Positions 33,918 to 40,900 of a stretch of 64,000 bases of DNA are shown here, in pieces. Every line of letters starts with the position of its first letter. Position 1 is the stretch's first letter. The notes under the pieces are model-generated. The model was not told where the DNA came from, did not search any database, and was given only the letters and a program-made list of their open reading frames with translations. The stretch lies in assembly GCF_013255915.1 (NCBI RefSeq), contig NZ_CP053896.1:2666001-2730000 (forward strand). The letters run 5' to 3'. The position numbers were made by a program, and so were the translations under genes. Origin of the DNA: Providencia rettgeri. GTDB taxonomy: Bacteria; Pseudomonadota; Gammaproteobacteria; Enterobacterales; Enterobacteriaceae.

Positions 33918-34498
33918 GAGCGGTAATCCCCCATATCCTGAATGTGTAGCTGTGAGGCTTGTTCAATAGCCATTACCATTGGTTTAAGTGCTTTCTTCTC
34001 CTTTCGACGTAGGTTCATGGCATAACTGCCGCGCCTACCGTGACCTTGATAAGAGTCAGCTTCTAAACTGCTAATCAAGTTCTGAGCCTCACCAATTGGC
34101 ATGGCTTCAAGTTCCGCCAGCGTGGGGATTTGAATATGTTTAATTTCGGGAAACTCAGACAAACGAAAGTAGCTGTTAACCATTGAGCGTTGAACCTGCC
34201 ACGACAGATCATCGGTAAATGGCTTGGCAACCATCAAATAACCTGACTCAGTGATAAGCATTAACTCTTTTGCTTTACCGCCTATTTCTAGTTCGGGTAA
34301 CTCGGTACGTATTACGTACTTAGTGAGCAAAAAGTAATCTACCCCATCAATGAAGTGCTTTTTATGCGTGCTGAATGTGCGCTTTGCTGTACCTTTCGGG
34401 CGTTGGTGTACCTCGTCAATCATGGCAAAGGTGACAACTCGCTTACCTTGATACATGAATGGGCTTAGGCTGGTGGCATTAATAGTGACCTGTCTCAT
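33914..34498 (-). CDS. ORF6N-domain protein (phage antirepressor type)
   Basis: A 194-residue protein. The N-terminal part, YQGKRVVTFAMIDEVHQRPKG, then RTFSTHKKHFIDGVDYF, is the ORF6N DNA-binding domain found with KilA/Bro proteins in phages. The middle carries ESGYLMVAKPFTDDLSWQVQRSMVNSYF, another common antirepressor segment. It probably modulates the element's own repressor or promoters. It is coupled to both neighbours by ATGA overlaps (34498-34495 and 33917-33914). Length is close to that of other short ORF6N proteins. Confidence 0.8.
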   Translation of the reverse strand: MRQVTINATSLSPFMYQGKRVVTFAMIDEVHQRPKGTAKRTFSTHKKHFIDGVDYFLLTKYVIRTELPELEIGGKAKELMLITESGYLMVAKPFTDDLSWQVQRSMVNSYFRLSEFPEIKHIQIPTLAELEAMPIGEAQNLISSLEADSYQGHGRRGSYAMNLRRKEKKALKPMVMAIEQASQLHIQDMGDYRS

Positions 34499-34704
34499 TT
34501 CATCACCTCCGCTAACCGAGTAATTTCTTTCCCTTGAGCATGTACAAGGCGATTAACTGCTCTAAGTAGAAAATGTGTATCTGTATCAGCCTCATTCTCT
34601 ACAGCCGTTAACAGTGGGATTAACAACGCTTGGAGTTCTTCGTTGATATGCTCGACTTCTTCCAAGGTGGATAAGTGACCAACCTTTAATTTGATTGTTT
34701 TCAT
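34495..34704 (-). CDS. Small helical hypothetical protein
   Basis: A 69-residue protein starting MKTIKLKVGHLSTLEEVEHINEE and continuing with two helices (LQALLIPLLTAVENEADTDT; FLLRAVNRLVHAQGKEITRLAEV). ATGA overlaps join it to the upstream 59-residue gene and to the downstream ORF6N gene. Its overall helical plan is similar to the two small proteins upstream. No known function. Confidence 0.65.
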   Translation of the reverse strand: MKTIKLKVGHLSTLEEVEHINEELQALLIPLLTAVENEADTDTHFLLRAVNRLVHAQGKEITRLAEVMK

Positions 34705-34880
34705 TTGGTGGCCTCCTCGAGGGATTCCCGCACTTCACCGCTTAAATCACAAACGATAGTAATTAGGTCTACTAGTTCAGTCGGGCATCTCCCGTTAGCC
34801 TTTTCCAGTATGGCCATAATCAATGAATGGGCTTGTTGCGCCTTGTATGCAGCTACATCTAAAGAAATTGGCTTGCTCAT
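34701..34880 (-). CDS. Small helical hypothetical protein, paralogue of the next gene upstream
   Basis: A 59-residue frame from ATG 34880 (MSKPISLDVAAYKAQQAHSL) to TGA at 34701. It shares AA-x-KAQQ, a central helix and LSGEVRESLEEA with the 63-residue product of 34877-35068 (AAEKAQQ; LSGDVAAFLNDVAA), so the two look like a tandem duplication. ATGA overlaps at both ends. Function unknown. Confidence 0.65.
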   Translation of the reverse strand: MSKPISLDVAAYKAQQAHSLIMAILEKANGRCPTELVDLITIVCDLSGEVRESLEEATK

Positions 34881-35068
34881 ACCTTTCCCTCCTGCGCTGC
34901 CACATCGTTCAAGAATGCGGCTACATCACCAGATAATTCAGACATAAGTGAGGAAATAGCGACGATATCGCTTGGTGTAAAATTACGAGGATAATTAGGG
35001 AGCATCAGGCTAAGCAGCTCTAACTGTTGCGCCTTTTCTGCTGCTTGATGAATGGTTATATCTGTCAT
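34877..35068 (-). CDS. Small helical hypothetical protein, paralogue of the next gene downstream
   Basis: A 63-residue protein, MTDITIHQAAEKAQQLELLSLML followed by PSDIVAISSLMSELSGDVAAFLNDVAA. GAGGG lies before the ATG. It overlaps the following gene by 4 nt, and the shared AAxKAQQ and LSGxVxxxL motifs point to duplication. All-helical and without cysteines or a membrane segment; possibly a small regulator or dimerising partner. Function unknown. Confidence 0.67.
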   Translation of the reverse strand: MTDITIHQAAEKAQQLELLSLMLPNYPRNFTPSDIVAISSLMSELSGDVAAFLNDVAAQEGKV

Positions 35069-35070
35069 AA

Positions 35071-35244
35071 CTAAGCCCTCCCCGAATAGGTGTATTCGTT
35101 GCTGAACTGGCTTAATGAAACAATGACAGGGCTATCAAAGCCGTCTCGCTGAAAGGTCACACGGTTGAATTGAACCGATAGAACTTTGACGGTTTCGCCA
35201 TTATTTTTGTGGGTGTAGAAATCATTAGGTCGAGGGTTATGCAT
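35071..35244 (-). CDS. DUF4222-like small phage protein
   Basis: A 57-residue protein from ATG 35244, MHNPRPNDFYTHKNNGETVKVL, then VTFQRDGFDSPVIVSLSQF. The pattern (start with a polar turn, V-x-V strand, VxFxRxGY/F, then LxxF) is that of DUF4222, a small beta-barrel-like protein found in prophages. A longer in-frame start at 35259 gives MEVSI in front and lies inside the preceding gene. The gene overlaps the Icd-like gene by 8 nt. Function unknown. Confidence 0.65.
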   Translation of the reverse strand: MHNPRPNDFYTHKNNGETVKVLSVQFNRVTFQRDGFDSPVIVSLSQFSNEYTYSGRA

Positions 35245-35461
35245 GATGCTTACCTCCACTAGCTGGTAATCGACCAGCGAATATCAGCATGTAATCACGT
35301 ACAAGCATCAGTCTTGCACTGTTCTCGTTCGGTGCTGTAACAGCAATACGGCAAGGTTTAGCGGTGTAATCGCTACGATTTAAAGCGAGGAATAACCATC
35401 TGTACGATTGGTTAGGGGTGAGACTAGTCCGCCCTGTGACGGGTGTGTTATGCTTACTCAT
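35237..35461 (-). CDS. Icd-like (host cell division inhibitor/Ash type) protein
   Basis: A 74-residue protein from ATG 35461 (MSKHNTPVTGRTSL), with GAGGTAACT directly upstream. The C-terminal block SYRWLFLALNRSDYTAKPCRIAVTA, then ARLMLVRDYMLIFAGRLPASG, is characteristic of Icd-like/Ash proteins of P1- and P4-type elements, in which a WLFLAL strand and a terminal FAGRLP recur. P1 Icd blocks cell division; that activity has not been shown for satellites. The same frame is open upstream to 36238, but that extension crosses the operators, gene and terminator of a divergent RHH gene, so I prefer the short form. Confidence 0.65.
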   Translation of the reverse strand: MSKHNTPVTGRTSLTPNQSYRWLFLALNRSDYTAKPCRIAVTAPNENSARLMLVRDYMLIFAGRLPASGGKHHA

Positions 35462-35558
35462 AGTTACCTCGATAATTACTCTATCGTTGGTGATTAGATG
35501 CCCCGTTAGTGTTCCACCACTACGGGGCATTGTTTTTATATAGCACTTACCTTTATAC

Positions 35559-35603
35559 TGGTTCGCACCATATACATATAAACTATCACAGTGGTTCGAA
35601 CCA
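35559..35603 (+). promoter_or_regulatory. Paired palindromic operators of the RHH gene
   Basis: TGGTTCGAACCA (perfect palindrome, 35592-35603) abuts the ATG of the RHH gene, and TGGTTCGCACCA (one mismatch) lies at 35559-35570, 33 bp apart centre to centre (about three helical turns). TATACATATAAACT between them could hold the -10. The arrangement predicts cooperative autorepression. Confidence 0.65.
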
Positions 35604-35786
35604 ATGCAAGATGAAAAAGACAAAAAACCATACGACCGTTCAAACAGTACAAGAAGAACAATCCGATTTGATGATGATTTGCTCGAACAAATAGACTCAG
35701 TTATTGGTGATGAGCCATTTAGCTCATGGGTTAAGACTGCTTGTCGTAATGAGCTGGAAAGATTAGGTGTTAAGCCAAAAGGCTGA
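35604..35786 (+). CDS. Small ribbon-helix-helix regulator (YlcI/YnfO-like)
   Basis: A 60-residue protein. RRTIRFDDDLLEQIDSVIGDEP, followed by SSWVKTACRNELERLG, forms the ribbon and two helices of an Arc/MetJ-type DNA-binding dimer; the sequence is of the kind annotated as YlcI/YnfO in enterobacterial prophages. The ATG directly follows a palindromic operator with no Shine-Dalgarno site, so the mRNA may be leaderless or start within the operator. It has its own terminator at 35860-35885. It is the only plus-strand gene in the satellite core and lies opposite the long Icd frame, so it is a candidate repressor of the flanking minus-strand genes. Confidence 0.75.
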   Translation: MQDEKDKKPYDRSNSTRRTIRFDDDLLEQIDSVIGDEPFSSWVKTACRNELERLGVKPKG

Positions 35787-35859
35787 TATTTGCCATACCA
35801 GAGAAGTAAGCTAGTATTAATATTCTCACTTGCTTGATATTTAATATCGACGTTTCCAA

Positions 35860-35885
35860 GGGTAGCCGATTGGCTACTCTTTTTT
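35860..35885 (+). terminator. Intrinsic terminator of the RHH gene
   Basis: GGGTAGCC (35860-35867) pairs with GGCTACTC (35872-35879), GATT loop, then six T. It is 74 nt after the RHH stop codon and shows that this gene is a separate transcription unit. Confidence 0.8.
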
Positions 35886-36237
35886 ATGGACTGTAAAAAC
35901 TCAATTTTCCCATTTTTTGAGATGAACGAATTCAAATAGCGGGATTTCCCGACTTTAGAAAGGTGAGAAAAATCACCTTTAGCAAATGGTGTAAATTCTC
36001 CACCTTTTGCGCTCCCCCGTTTTGGGGTGCTCAAATGTTCGCCAGAATTACAATCTGAGAAATATTCCCCAGATTGATTTCCCGTATATTTGGGTGATTG
36101 ATTGGTGTAAATTTTCGCTAATACATCGGCTAAAGTTTTAGCCAGTTGCTGAGCCAAAATATTGACCGAGTAACCAGACAAAAGTTTGTCTGATTGATTG
36201 CCAGCCAGAAATGAGATGTTCCCTTGGTAGGCAAGCA

Positions 36238-36831
36238 TTAGTGAACCTCCCCATCAAGAAAATCAGGCTGGTATTTTAACCACATGGCCTTTTCTTCACG
36301 ATTGAGACTATCTTTAGCTGGTTTGCATGCTTGTAAATCACGCCCACGCTGAGACGCCATTAATTTGTATTGCTGTTGACGCTTGGTGAAATCGTTCAAT
36401 TCACCAAAAGGAACACCATAGGCCCCAGTTTTACGAATAGATGGGATAACGTCACGGAATACCCAATTTGTAAAACGGTGCGCAAATGTGCCTTTAGTGG
36501 TTGCCTTACGGCTACGAGCAATCGTCTTATAAAATCCTGACTCTGAACATGCAGATACAGACTGCTTTCCGCCAAGGGTGTCCACTTTAACCGACTCCCT
36601 TTCATCTTTATCTAAGCGTGAAAAAGCATCACGATATTTGGATATATCCAGCGCGTCACAAACATCTTTAAAAATAAACCATGGCTCATTATTAATTTTA
36701 ACTATCCGCACCTGTACACCTTCAAAGCGAATAACAGAAATATCATCTGAGTTAATATTTGGAATAGGTTCGTCGCTGAATTTAGGGTGAGCGAATCCGC
36801 CAGCATTTAAGCTGTTATTTTTTAGTTTCAT
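36238..36831 (-). CDS. Bro-N-domain phage antirepressor-type protein
   Basis: A 197-residue protein. The Bro-N fold is clear: ISVIRFEGVQVRIVKINNEPWFIFKDVCDALDI, DKDERESVKVDTLGGKQSV, SESGFYKTIARSRKA and RFTNWVFRDVIPSIRKTGAYG. Such proteins act as antirepressors or regulators in phages and satellites. A C-terminal 60 residues (basic, QQQYKLMASQRGRDL) may contact a partner. AAGAAA precedes the ATG weakly; the gene lies 12 nt after the preceding one. It is part of the integrase-proximal minus-strand operon. Confidence 0.85.
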   Translation of the reverse strand: MKLKNNSLNAGGFAHPKFSDEPIPNINSDDISVIRFEGVQVRIVKINNEPWFIFKDVCDALDISKYRDAFSRLDKDERESVKVDTLGGKQSVSACSESGFYKTIARSRKATTKGTFAHRFTNWVFRDVIPSIRKTGAYGVPFGELNDFTKRQQQYKLMASQRGRDLQACKPAKDSLNREEKAMWLKYQPDFLDGEVH

Positions 36832-36843
36832 TTTCTTATTCCG

Positions 36844-37239
36844 TTATTTTGTCGGGTAGAGGCTTAAAATATTATTTACGAGTACTTTATCTAATAATTG
36901 GTAATTACCTTGTTCAGCACGTTCATTCACTAAGTTAATAACCTTCTGTGCATCCTGAGCCGTCTTAAAGCGGTAACGGTAATGTGACCCGATACCATCA
37001 GGATTAGGCTCATCAATGCGTTCTAGTTCGATATTTAATAAACGTTCCAATTCATTTGGATAATTACGACCTGACGATAAGCGACAATGAATTAATATTT
37101 CATTCTCTGTAAATCCATTAATGCCTGTACCTAACATATATAAACGGGCACGGTGTTTTTTTGGTGGATTCTTTGATAGAATAGATGCTGTCGCGTTATC
37201 CTGAGAAGCCACCTGTAGCGGGTGGTTTTTCTTTTCCAT
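36844..37239 (-). CDS. Hypothetical satellite protein, possible winged-helix fold
   Basis: A 131-residue protein. A disordered basic N-terminus (EKKNHPLQVAS) precedes GINGFTENEILIHCRLSSGRNYPNELERLL and GSHYRYRFKTAQDAQKVINLVNERAEQG, a helix-helix-strand pattern compatible with a small winged-helix DNA-binding domain. In several P4-type elements a gene of similar size follows the AlpA gene. It overlaps the AlpA-like gene by one base (TAATG). No named family. Confidence 0.68.
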   Translation of the reverse strand: MEKKNHPLQVASQDNATASILSKNPPKKHRARLYMLGTGINGFTENEILIHCRLSSGRNYPNELERLLNIELERIDEPNPDGIGSHYRYRFKTAQDAQKVINLVNERAEQGNYQLLDKVLVNNILSLYPTK

Positions 37240-37484
37240 TATGCTACCCCGCTTTGTGATTTCTTAGCTTCAGCCCATGCGCGAATCTCTTTCGCATCAT
37301 AGACAAAAAAGCCTTTCTCAATCTCAAATGACTTAGGTAATTTACCGTCACGCTCCCAGCGATAACGAGTAGCATCAGAAATGCCTAGAAAGTCGGCTGT
37401 ATGACGTAGACGGGCGTAACCGTCCATAGGGTATGGTGTACTGATTTTAGCGCGAGGCTTGCGCTTAAGTGATTTCTTTTCCAT
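37239..37484 (-). CDS. AlpA-like regulator/excisionase
   Basis: An 81-residue protein. YARLRHTADFLGISDATRYRWERDGKLPKSFEIEKG, followed by VYDAKEIRAWAEAKK, is the MerR-like helix-turn-helix of AlpA/excisionase proteins: first helix, recognition helix with RYRWE, wing and final W-containing helix. In P4-type elements AlpA proteins activate integrase transcription or aid excision. AAGGAGT lies 7 nt before the ATG. A cluster of interlocking palindromes lies about 70-100 bp upstream. It begins the minus-strand satellite operon that leads to the primase. Confidence 0.85.
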   Translation of the reverse strand: MEKKSLKRKPRAKISTPYPMDGYARLRHTADFLGISDATRYRWERDGKLPKSFEIEKGFFVYDAKEIRAWAEAKKSQSGVA

Positions 37485-37553
37485 GTGTATGACTCCTTGT
37501 GAATGTCATACACATTAGAGCTTGGAATAAAAAATATATCGCTGGAGTTATTG

Positions 37554-37586
37554 AAAGTCTTTCAGACTTTTGAAAAGTCTTAGACT
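37554..37586. promoter_or_regulatory. Interlocking palindromes upstream of the AlpA-like gene
   Basis: Three overlapping inverted repeats share AGTCT/AGACT half-sites: AAAGTCT-TTC-AGACTTT (37554-37570), GACTTTT-G-AAAAGTC (37565-37579) and AGTCT-T-AGACT (37576-37586). Half-sites recur about every 10 bp. This looks like an operator array for the operon starting at 37484; the last half-site reaches into the stop of the gene ending at 37585. Confidence 0.6.
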
Positions 37587-38445
37587 ATCCCATTTTTTGG
37601 CGCCACTTATCCCATGTTTTTTGATCTGGTGTTCTACATGTGGTTTTTTTATTAACTGCTAATAGTGATAGCTTATTATTTATCTCGGTAGCACTTGAAT
37701 TTTTTATCTCATCATCAGTGAAGTCAAGTAACCTCATTAACCCTTTGATCATATCTATTTGGTGTACTGTTACTTTAATCTCTGGGATATCACCCATTTT
37801 TATTTTTTTGTAATTATTTTCATACAAACTTTCATAAACGCTTTTTCTATACAGCTTCTCCCCCGAACAGCCCGCATTATAAAGCATTTCAATGTCGTTA
37901 CCTGAAATAACATAATCCTCACTTTTGAATGCTAGTACCTCATCCGTAACGACTATTAAAAATTTAACAATCTCACCGTATTCAAGAGGTAAAAATGTGT
38001 TGACATATATTAGCTCTTTGTCGTTACCATCAATATATTCTTCGTACTCATTTGGATTTTCTAATCTCAATGTATGTGTATTCCATATCCCTGAGATTGT
38101 TACATCCACTTCATGTGCATAAACACCTAGAAAAGTTTTCTCTTTATCTATGTGTCCATCGTAGTCACATACTAGCTGAGACAGCCCTAGCTCTAAGCTT
38201 AACGATAGTGCTCCCTGATAATCTAACTTTAATAAATCAATATCGGTATCTGTATATATTTCAACTCTTCCATTCATAGGCTTAGGTAGCTTTATACATC
38301 TTTCAACAATACCTAAAGATATCCACTGGTGAATATCCGCCTCCTCACAGCTTAGTAGTTGCGCAGCCCTTACTATAGAGCAAAACTCAAGTCTAGGTAT
38401 TCCGTTTGCCTTCCAAACGTTCATACTTTGATCTTTGGCTTTCAT
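37585..38445 (-). CDS. Hypothetical protein next to the integrase
   Basis: A 286-residue protein from ATG 38445 (MKAKDQSMNVWKANG), with AAGGTGA 8 nt before. Early residues LEFCSIVRAAQLLSCEEADIHQWISLGIVERCIKL resemble a MerR/excisionase helix-turn-helix (AAxLLxCxxxDIxxWxxxGxI), so the N-terminus may bind DNA. The rest is unassigned (YDGHIDKEKTFLGVYAHEVDV; VHQIDMIKGLMRLLDFTDDEI). Position between int and AlpA suggests a cargo or control gene of the right end. Its upstream start at 38505 is open but lacks a ribosome site. Confidence 0.68.
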   Translation of the reverse strand: MKAKDQSMNVWKANGIPRLEFCSIVRAAQLLSCEEADIHQWISLGIVERCIKLPKPMNGRVEIYTDTDIDLLKLDYQGALSLSLELGLSQLVCDYDGHIDKEKTFLGVYAHEVDVTISGIWNTHTLRLENPNEYEEYIDGNDKELIYVNTFLPLEYGEIVKFLIVVTDEVLAFKSEDYVISGNDIEMLYNAGCSGEKLYRKSVYESLYENNYKKIKMGDIPEIKVTVHQIDMIKGLMRLLDFTDDEIKNSSATEINNKLSLLAVNKKTTCRTPDQKTWDKWRQKMG

Positions 38446-38541
38446 AATCACGTCACCTTTAACGCACCTTAAAGAATACCGTATCAGATAGGTAAGGTTT
38501 CCCATTTTTCGCCCCGTCGGGTTAGATACAGTTTAAACTAG

Positions 38542-39801
38542 TTATGCTTTCTTACTCATTGGTACAACATTATAGTCGGATCCACTTTCTAATGCTGTAA
38601 GCAAATCAGCCCATTGTGATAATGCGGCTTTCCGTTCATCAAAGTAGTCATGACGGTTATACACCCCCTCAATACCTTTCACCCTATGATTTAAGCACCT
38701 TTCGGCAATCTGTGGCTCAACACCTAATGCTGATAAGTGAGTTCGCATTGTGCGACGAAGGTCATGAATACTGAACGCAGTAAATGACTCAGGCAGCAAC
38801 TCTCGTATTACTGTAAGGCCATAATTCAAAGTACCATTACTAATATGTGGCAATCGATTAGAGCCCCTACCTCTAGCAGGTAATACATACTCACTTCCGC
38901 AAGCCATTTCTTTAAGTTGAGTGAGCCAATTCGTGACAGGGTCACCCAATGGAATATCTACAGCATCACCCGTTTTGCTTCTTTCGGCTGGAAAATGCCA
39001 TACCGCATTATCTAGGTCTATTTCATCCCACTTAGCCGCACATAGCTCCATCTTCCGCAACCCCGTTGCTAGAATAAGCTTAAAGGTAATTTTATTTTGT
39101 GCTGGGAGGTCAGATTTGTTCAGGGCGTGAAAGAATACTAATAATTCGTCACGAGACAGCCACCTATCACGCTTATTTTCTCGCCCGCCAGCGTCACTTA
39201 TATTGAATGCTGAGGCTGGATTGCTTTCTATTAACTGCCTACGAACAGCATAATCAAATATTCGCTTTAAGTTACGCAAGGCATCATTGGCTACGGTAGG
39301 TGCGCCCCTATCAGTAATTGACTGAATAAGGCTATCAATATCTTTCGGCTTTACTTCTTCTATTTTTTTATGGCCAAGAATTGGGATTATGTTGGTATCA
39401 ATAGCCCATTTTATTTTTTCTGGGTTCTTACGTTTTGGTTTTATCTGTCTTTCATAGAATTCGTCAATTAAAGCCTTAACTCTAATCGCGTTTTCTTCTT
39501 GCTGTATTAACTCCAACGCTTCGGCTTTCTTCCGCTTTATTTCCCCTGCCACGTCATAGCCAAGCGTTACCTTTGCAGATAGCTCTCTAGCAACTTCACG
39601 AGCTTTCATTAGGGTAACGTTAGGGTAGCTACCAATAGAGACAATTCTAGCCTTTTTATTGAAGCTGTATCTAAATCGCCAACTTGGATTTTTATCATTC
39701 TTTGAATACCGAAGATATAAACCGTTACCATCAGCCTTACCTTCAAATCGTTCATTTGAATTTATCCAAGCTCTAATTTGCTTATCGTTGAGCTTTGCCA
39801 T
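38542..39801 (-). CDS. int: Tyrosine recombinase integrase, P4 type
   Basis: A 419-residue protein from ATG 39801 (MAKLNDKQIRAWINSNER); an ATG at 39837 adds 12 residues. It has the N-terminal DUF4102-like arm-binding domain (GNGLYLRYSKNDKNPSWRFRY; KKARIVSIGSYPNVTLMKAR). The C-terminal catalytic residues are R249 in ATGLRKMEL, H346 and R349 in IHDLRRTMRTHL, H372 in LNHRVKG and nucleophile Y381 in GVYNRHDY. It sits 225 bp inside the right-hand att repeat and should recombine the 15-bp cores. P4-type integrases usually use tRNA genes; no tRNA is present at this site. Confidence 0.93.
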   Translation of the reverse strand: MAKLNDKQIRAWINSNERFEGKADGNGLYLRYSKNDKNPSWRFRYSFNKKARIVSIGSYPNVTLMKAREVARELSAKVTLGYDVAGEIKRKKAEALELIQQEENAIRVKALIDEFYERQIKPKRKNPEKIKWAIDTNIIPILGHKKIEEVKPKDIDSLIQSITDRGAPTVANDALRNLKRIFDYAVRRQLIESNPASAFNISDAGGRENKRDRWLSRDELLVFFHALNKSDLPAQNKITFKLILATGLRKMELCAAKWDEIDLDNAVWHFPAERSKTGDAVDIPLGDPVTNWLTQLKEMACGSEYVLPARGRGSNRLPHISNGTLNYGLTVIRELLPESFTAFSIHDLRRTMRTHLSALGVEPQIAERCLNHRVKGIEGVYNRHDYFDERKAALSQWADLLTALESGSDYNVVPMSKKA

Positions 39802-39886
39802 TTTGTGCAATTTCCAATCACTGAATAACCCTATCAAGCTATTGAAGTCCGCAACCTAAATAGCCGTATATTTTATAATCTTTTTT

Positions 39887-39907
39887 AGGTACAAGCTCAG
39901 GTACAAG
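39887..39907 (+). repeat. Paired AGGTACAAG repeats near the integrase-side end (candidate arm sites)
   Basis: AGGTACAAG at 39887-39895 and 39899-39907, direct, 12 bp apart. The pair matches 12667-12686 at the other end in sequence, orientation and spacing. Between the integrase start and sirB1 nothing else is visible apart from the att core. Confidence 0.5.
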
Positions 39908-40025
39908 CAAAACATGACGTAAAGTGATTGCTTGTGATTTGCTGTGAACTTGCAGCTTATTGTTTATAAAAGAATTATCTTTTTTATTGCACGGTTATGA
40001 ATGACTCTGAAACGCAATTAGATCT

Positions 40026-40040
40026 TCTTACCTTAAATAT
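40026..40040. other. Attachment-site core repeat (sirB1 side)
   Basis: TCTTACCTTAAATAT, identical to 12595-12609. It lies 28 bp after the sirB1 stop (40069). Confidence 0.8.
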
Positions 40041-40068
40041 TAAAACAGGGGATAGGCCTGTATGTTAA

Positions 40069-40878
40069 TTAATGTAATACGACCGGATGGTTATCCAGCG
40101 AATAAATTTGTATTTTAATCATTTCAGAAACAGGGTCTTCTGGGCAATGCTCAATAAAATAATTGAGATCGCTCAATGCCACATGATTACAGTCTAAATG
40201 TGCCAGAATTAACCCTCGGTCACGAATTTCGTAAGGGTCTTCAGGGTCAAGAGTCAGAAGCGTTTCACAAACCCGCAACGCTAATTCCATCTTTTTCTCT
40301 TCCATTAATGACGCTTTTAATGTGTCAAAAATTTTACGAATGACAACGCTGTTTTCTGCTACATCCAGTTGGTCATGGTAAAATTCAGAAAAAGGATCAA
40401 CTGTTCCTTTGAGCCATAAATTTAATGTGTGTAATGATAAAGACTCGCCATTAACAGGGTTAATTACCCATTGGCTGCCATCATTTCTTTCACTGATAAA
40501 TAATAATTGCGTAGGAAAAATAGCGGGATAAATCGCAATACCAAGGCGTTCGGCAACATACAAGAAGATAGCACCGAGTGTCACTGGCGTACCTTGCTTA
40601 GATGACAATACTTTATCTAACCACAGCATATCCGATAACAAATAAATTCCTTCAGCTGGACCAAACGACCATTCTTGGTAGAAAAGTGAAGTCAATTGCT
40701 GAATTTTTGTTTCATTATCAGCAGTTAAATCGATACAAGACTTGGCTGATGATACTAAGCTATCTAACTGAGCTTGCACTTTCATCAGCGGGAAATCATG
40801 ACGGATACATTGTGACACAGTCATGATCCCTTCACTTAAAGGGAGTTGATTAAACTCTATATTCGCTATGGTTTTCAT
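40069..40878 (-). CDS. sirB1: SirB1-family protein (transglutaminase-like/TPR)
   Basis: A 269-residue protein from ATG 40878 (MKTIANIEFNQLPL), with GGGAATGTA before it; the longer open frame overlaps prmC. It has the SirB1 transglutaminase-like part (YLLSDMLWLDKVLSSKQGTPVTLGAIFLYVAERL, then LLFISERNDGSQWVINPVNGE) and a C-terminal TPR-like part (ALRVCETLLTLDPEDPYEIRDRGLILAHL). Its function is unsettled; in Enterobacterales it lies between prmC and kdsA. It follows prmC by 22 nt. sirB2, which usually lies between prmC and sirB1 in E. coli, is absent. A 27-kb element now follows it instead of kdsA. Confidence 0.9.
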   Translation of the reverse strand: MKTIANIEFNQLPLSEGIMTVSQCIRHDFPLMKVQAQLDSLVSSAKSCIDLTADNETKIQQLTSLFYQEWSFGPAEGIYLLSDMLWLDKVLSSKQGTPVTLGAIFLYVAERLGIAIYPAIFPTQLLFISERNDGSQWVINPVNGESLSLHTLNLWLKGTVDPFSEFYHDQLDVAENSVVIRKIFDTLKASLMEEKKMELALRVCETLLTLDPEDPYEIRDRGLILAHLDCNHVALSDLNYFIEHCPEDPVSEMIKIQIYSLDNHPVVLH

Positions 40879-40900
40879 TACATTCCCACTGCTACGCCAC

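Larger units (their letters stand above)
35237..36238 (-). other. Alternative 333-codon open frame containing the Icd-like region
   Basis: The Icd-like frame has no stop back to an ATG at 36238, which overlaps the stop of the Bro-N gene by one base (TAATG). The extension is low in recognisable sequence (AGNQSDKLLSGYS; STPKRGSAKGGEFTPFAKGD) and its centre is antisense to the RHH gene at 35604-35786. Long Icd-like proteins exist in related elements, so a spliced-looking dual coding cannot be dismissed. The upstream part 35890-36238 could also be a separate protein ending elsewhere. Confidence 0.35.

Noticed and set aside
39838-40068. tRNA gene as the integration target
   Set aside because: No cloverleaf or T-loop sequence is present near either att core; the target lies in an intergenic region.
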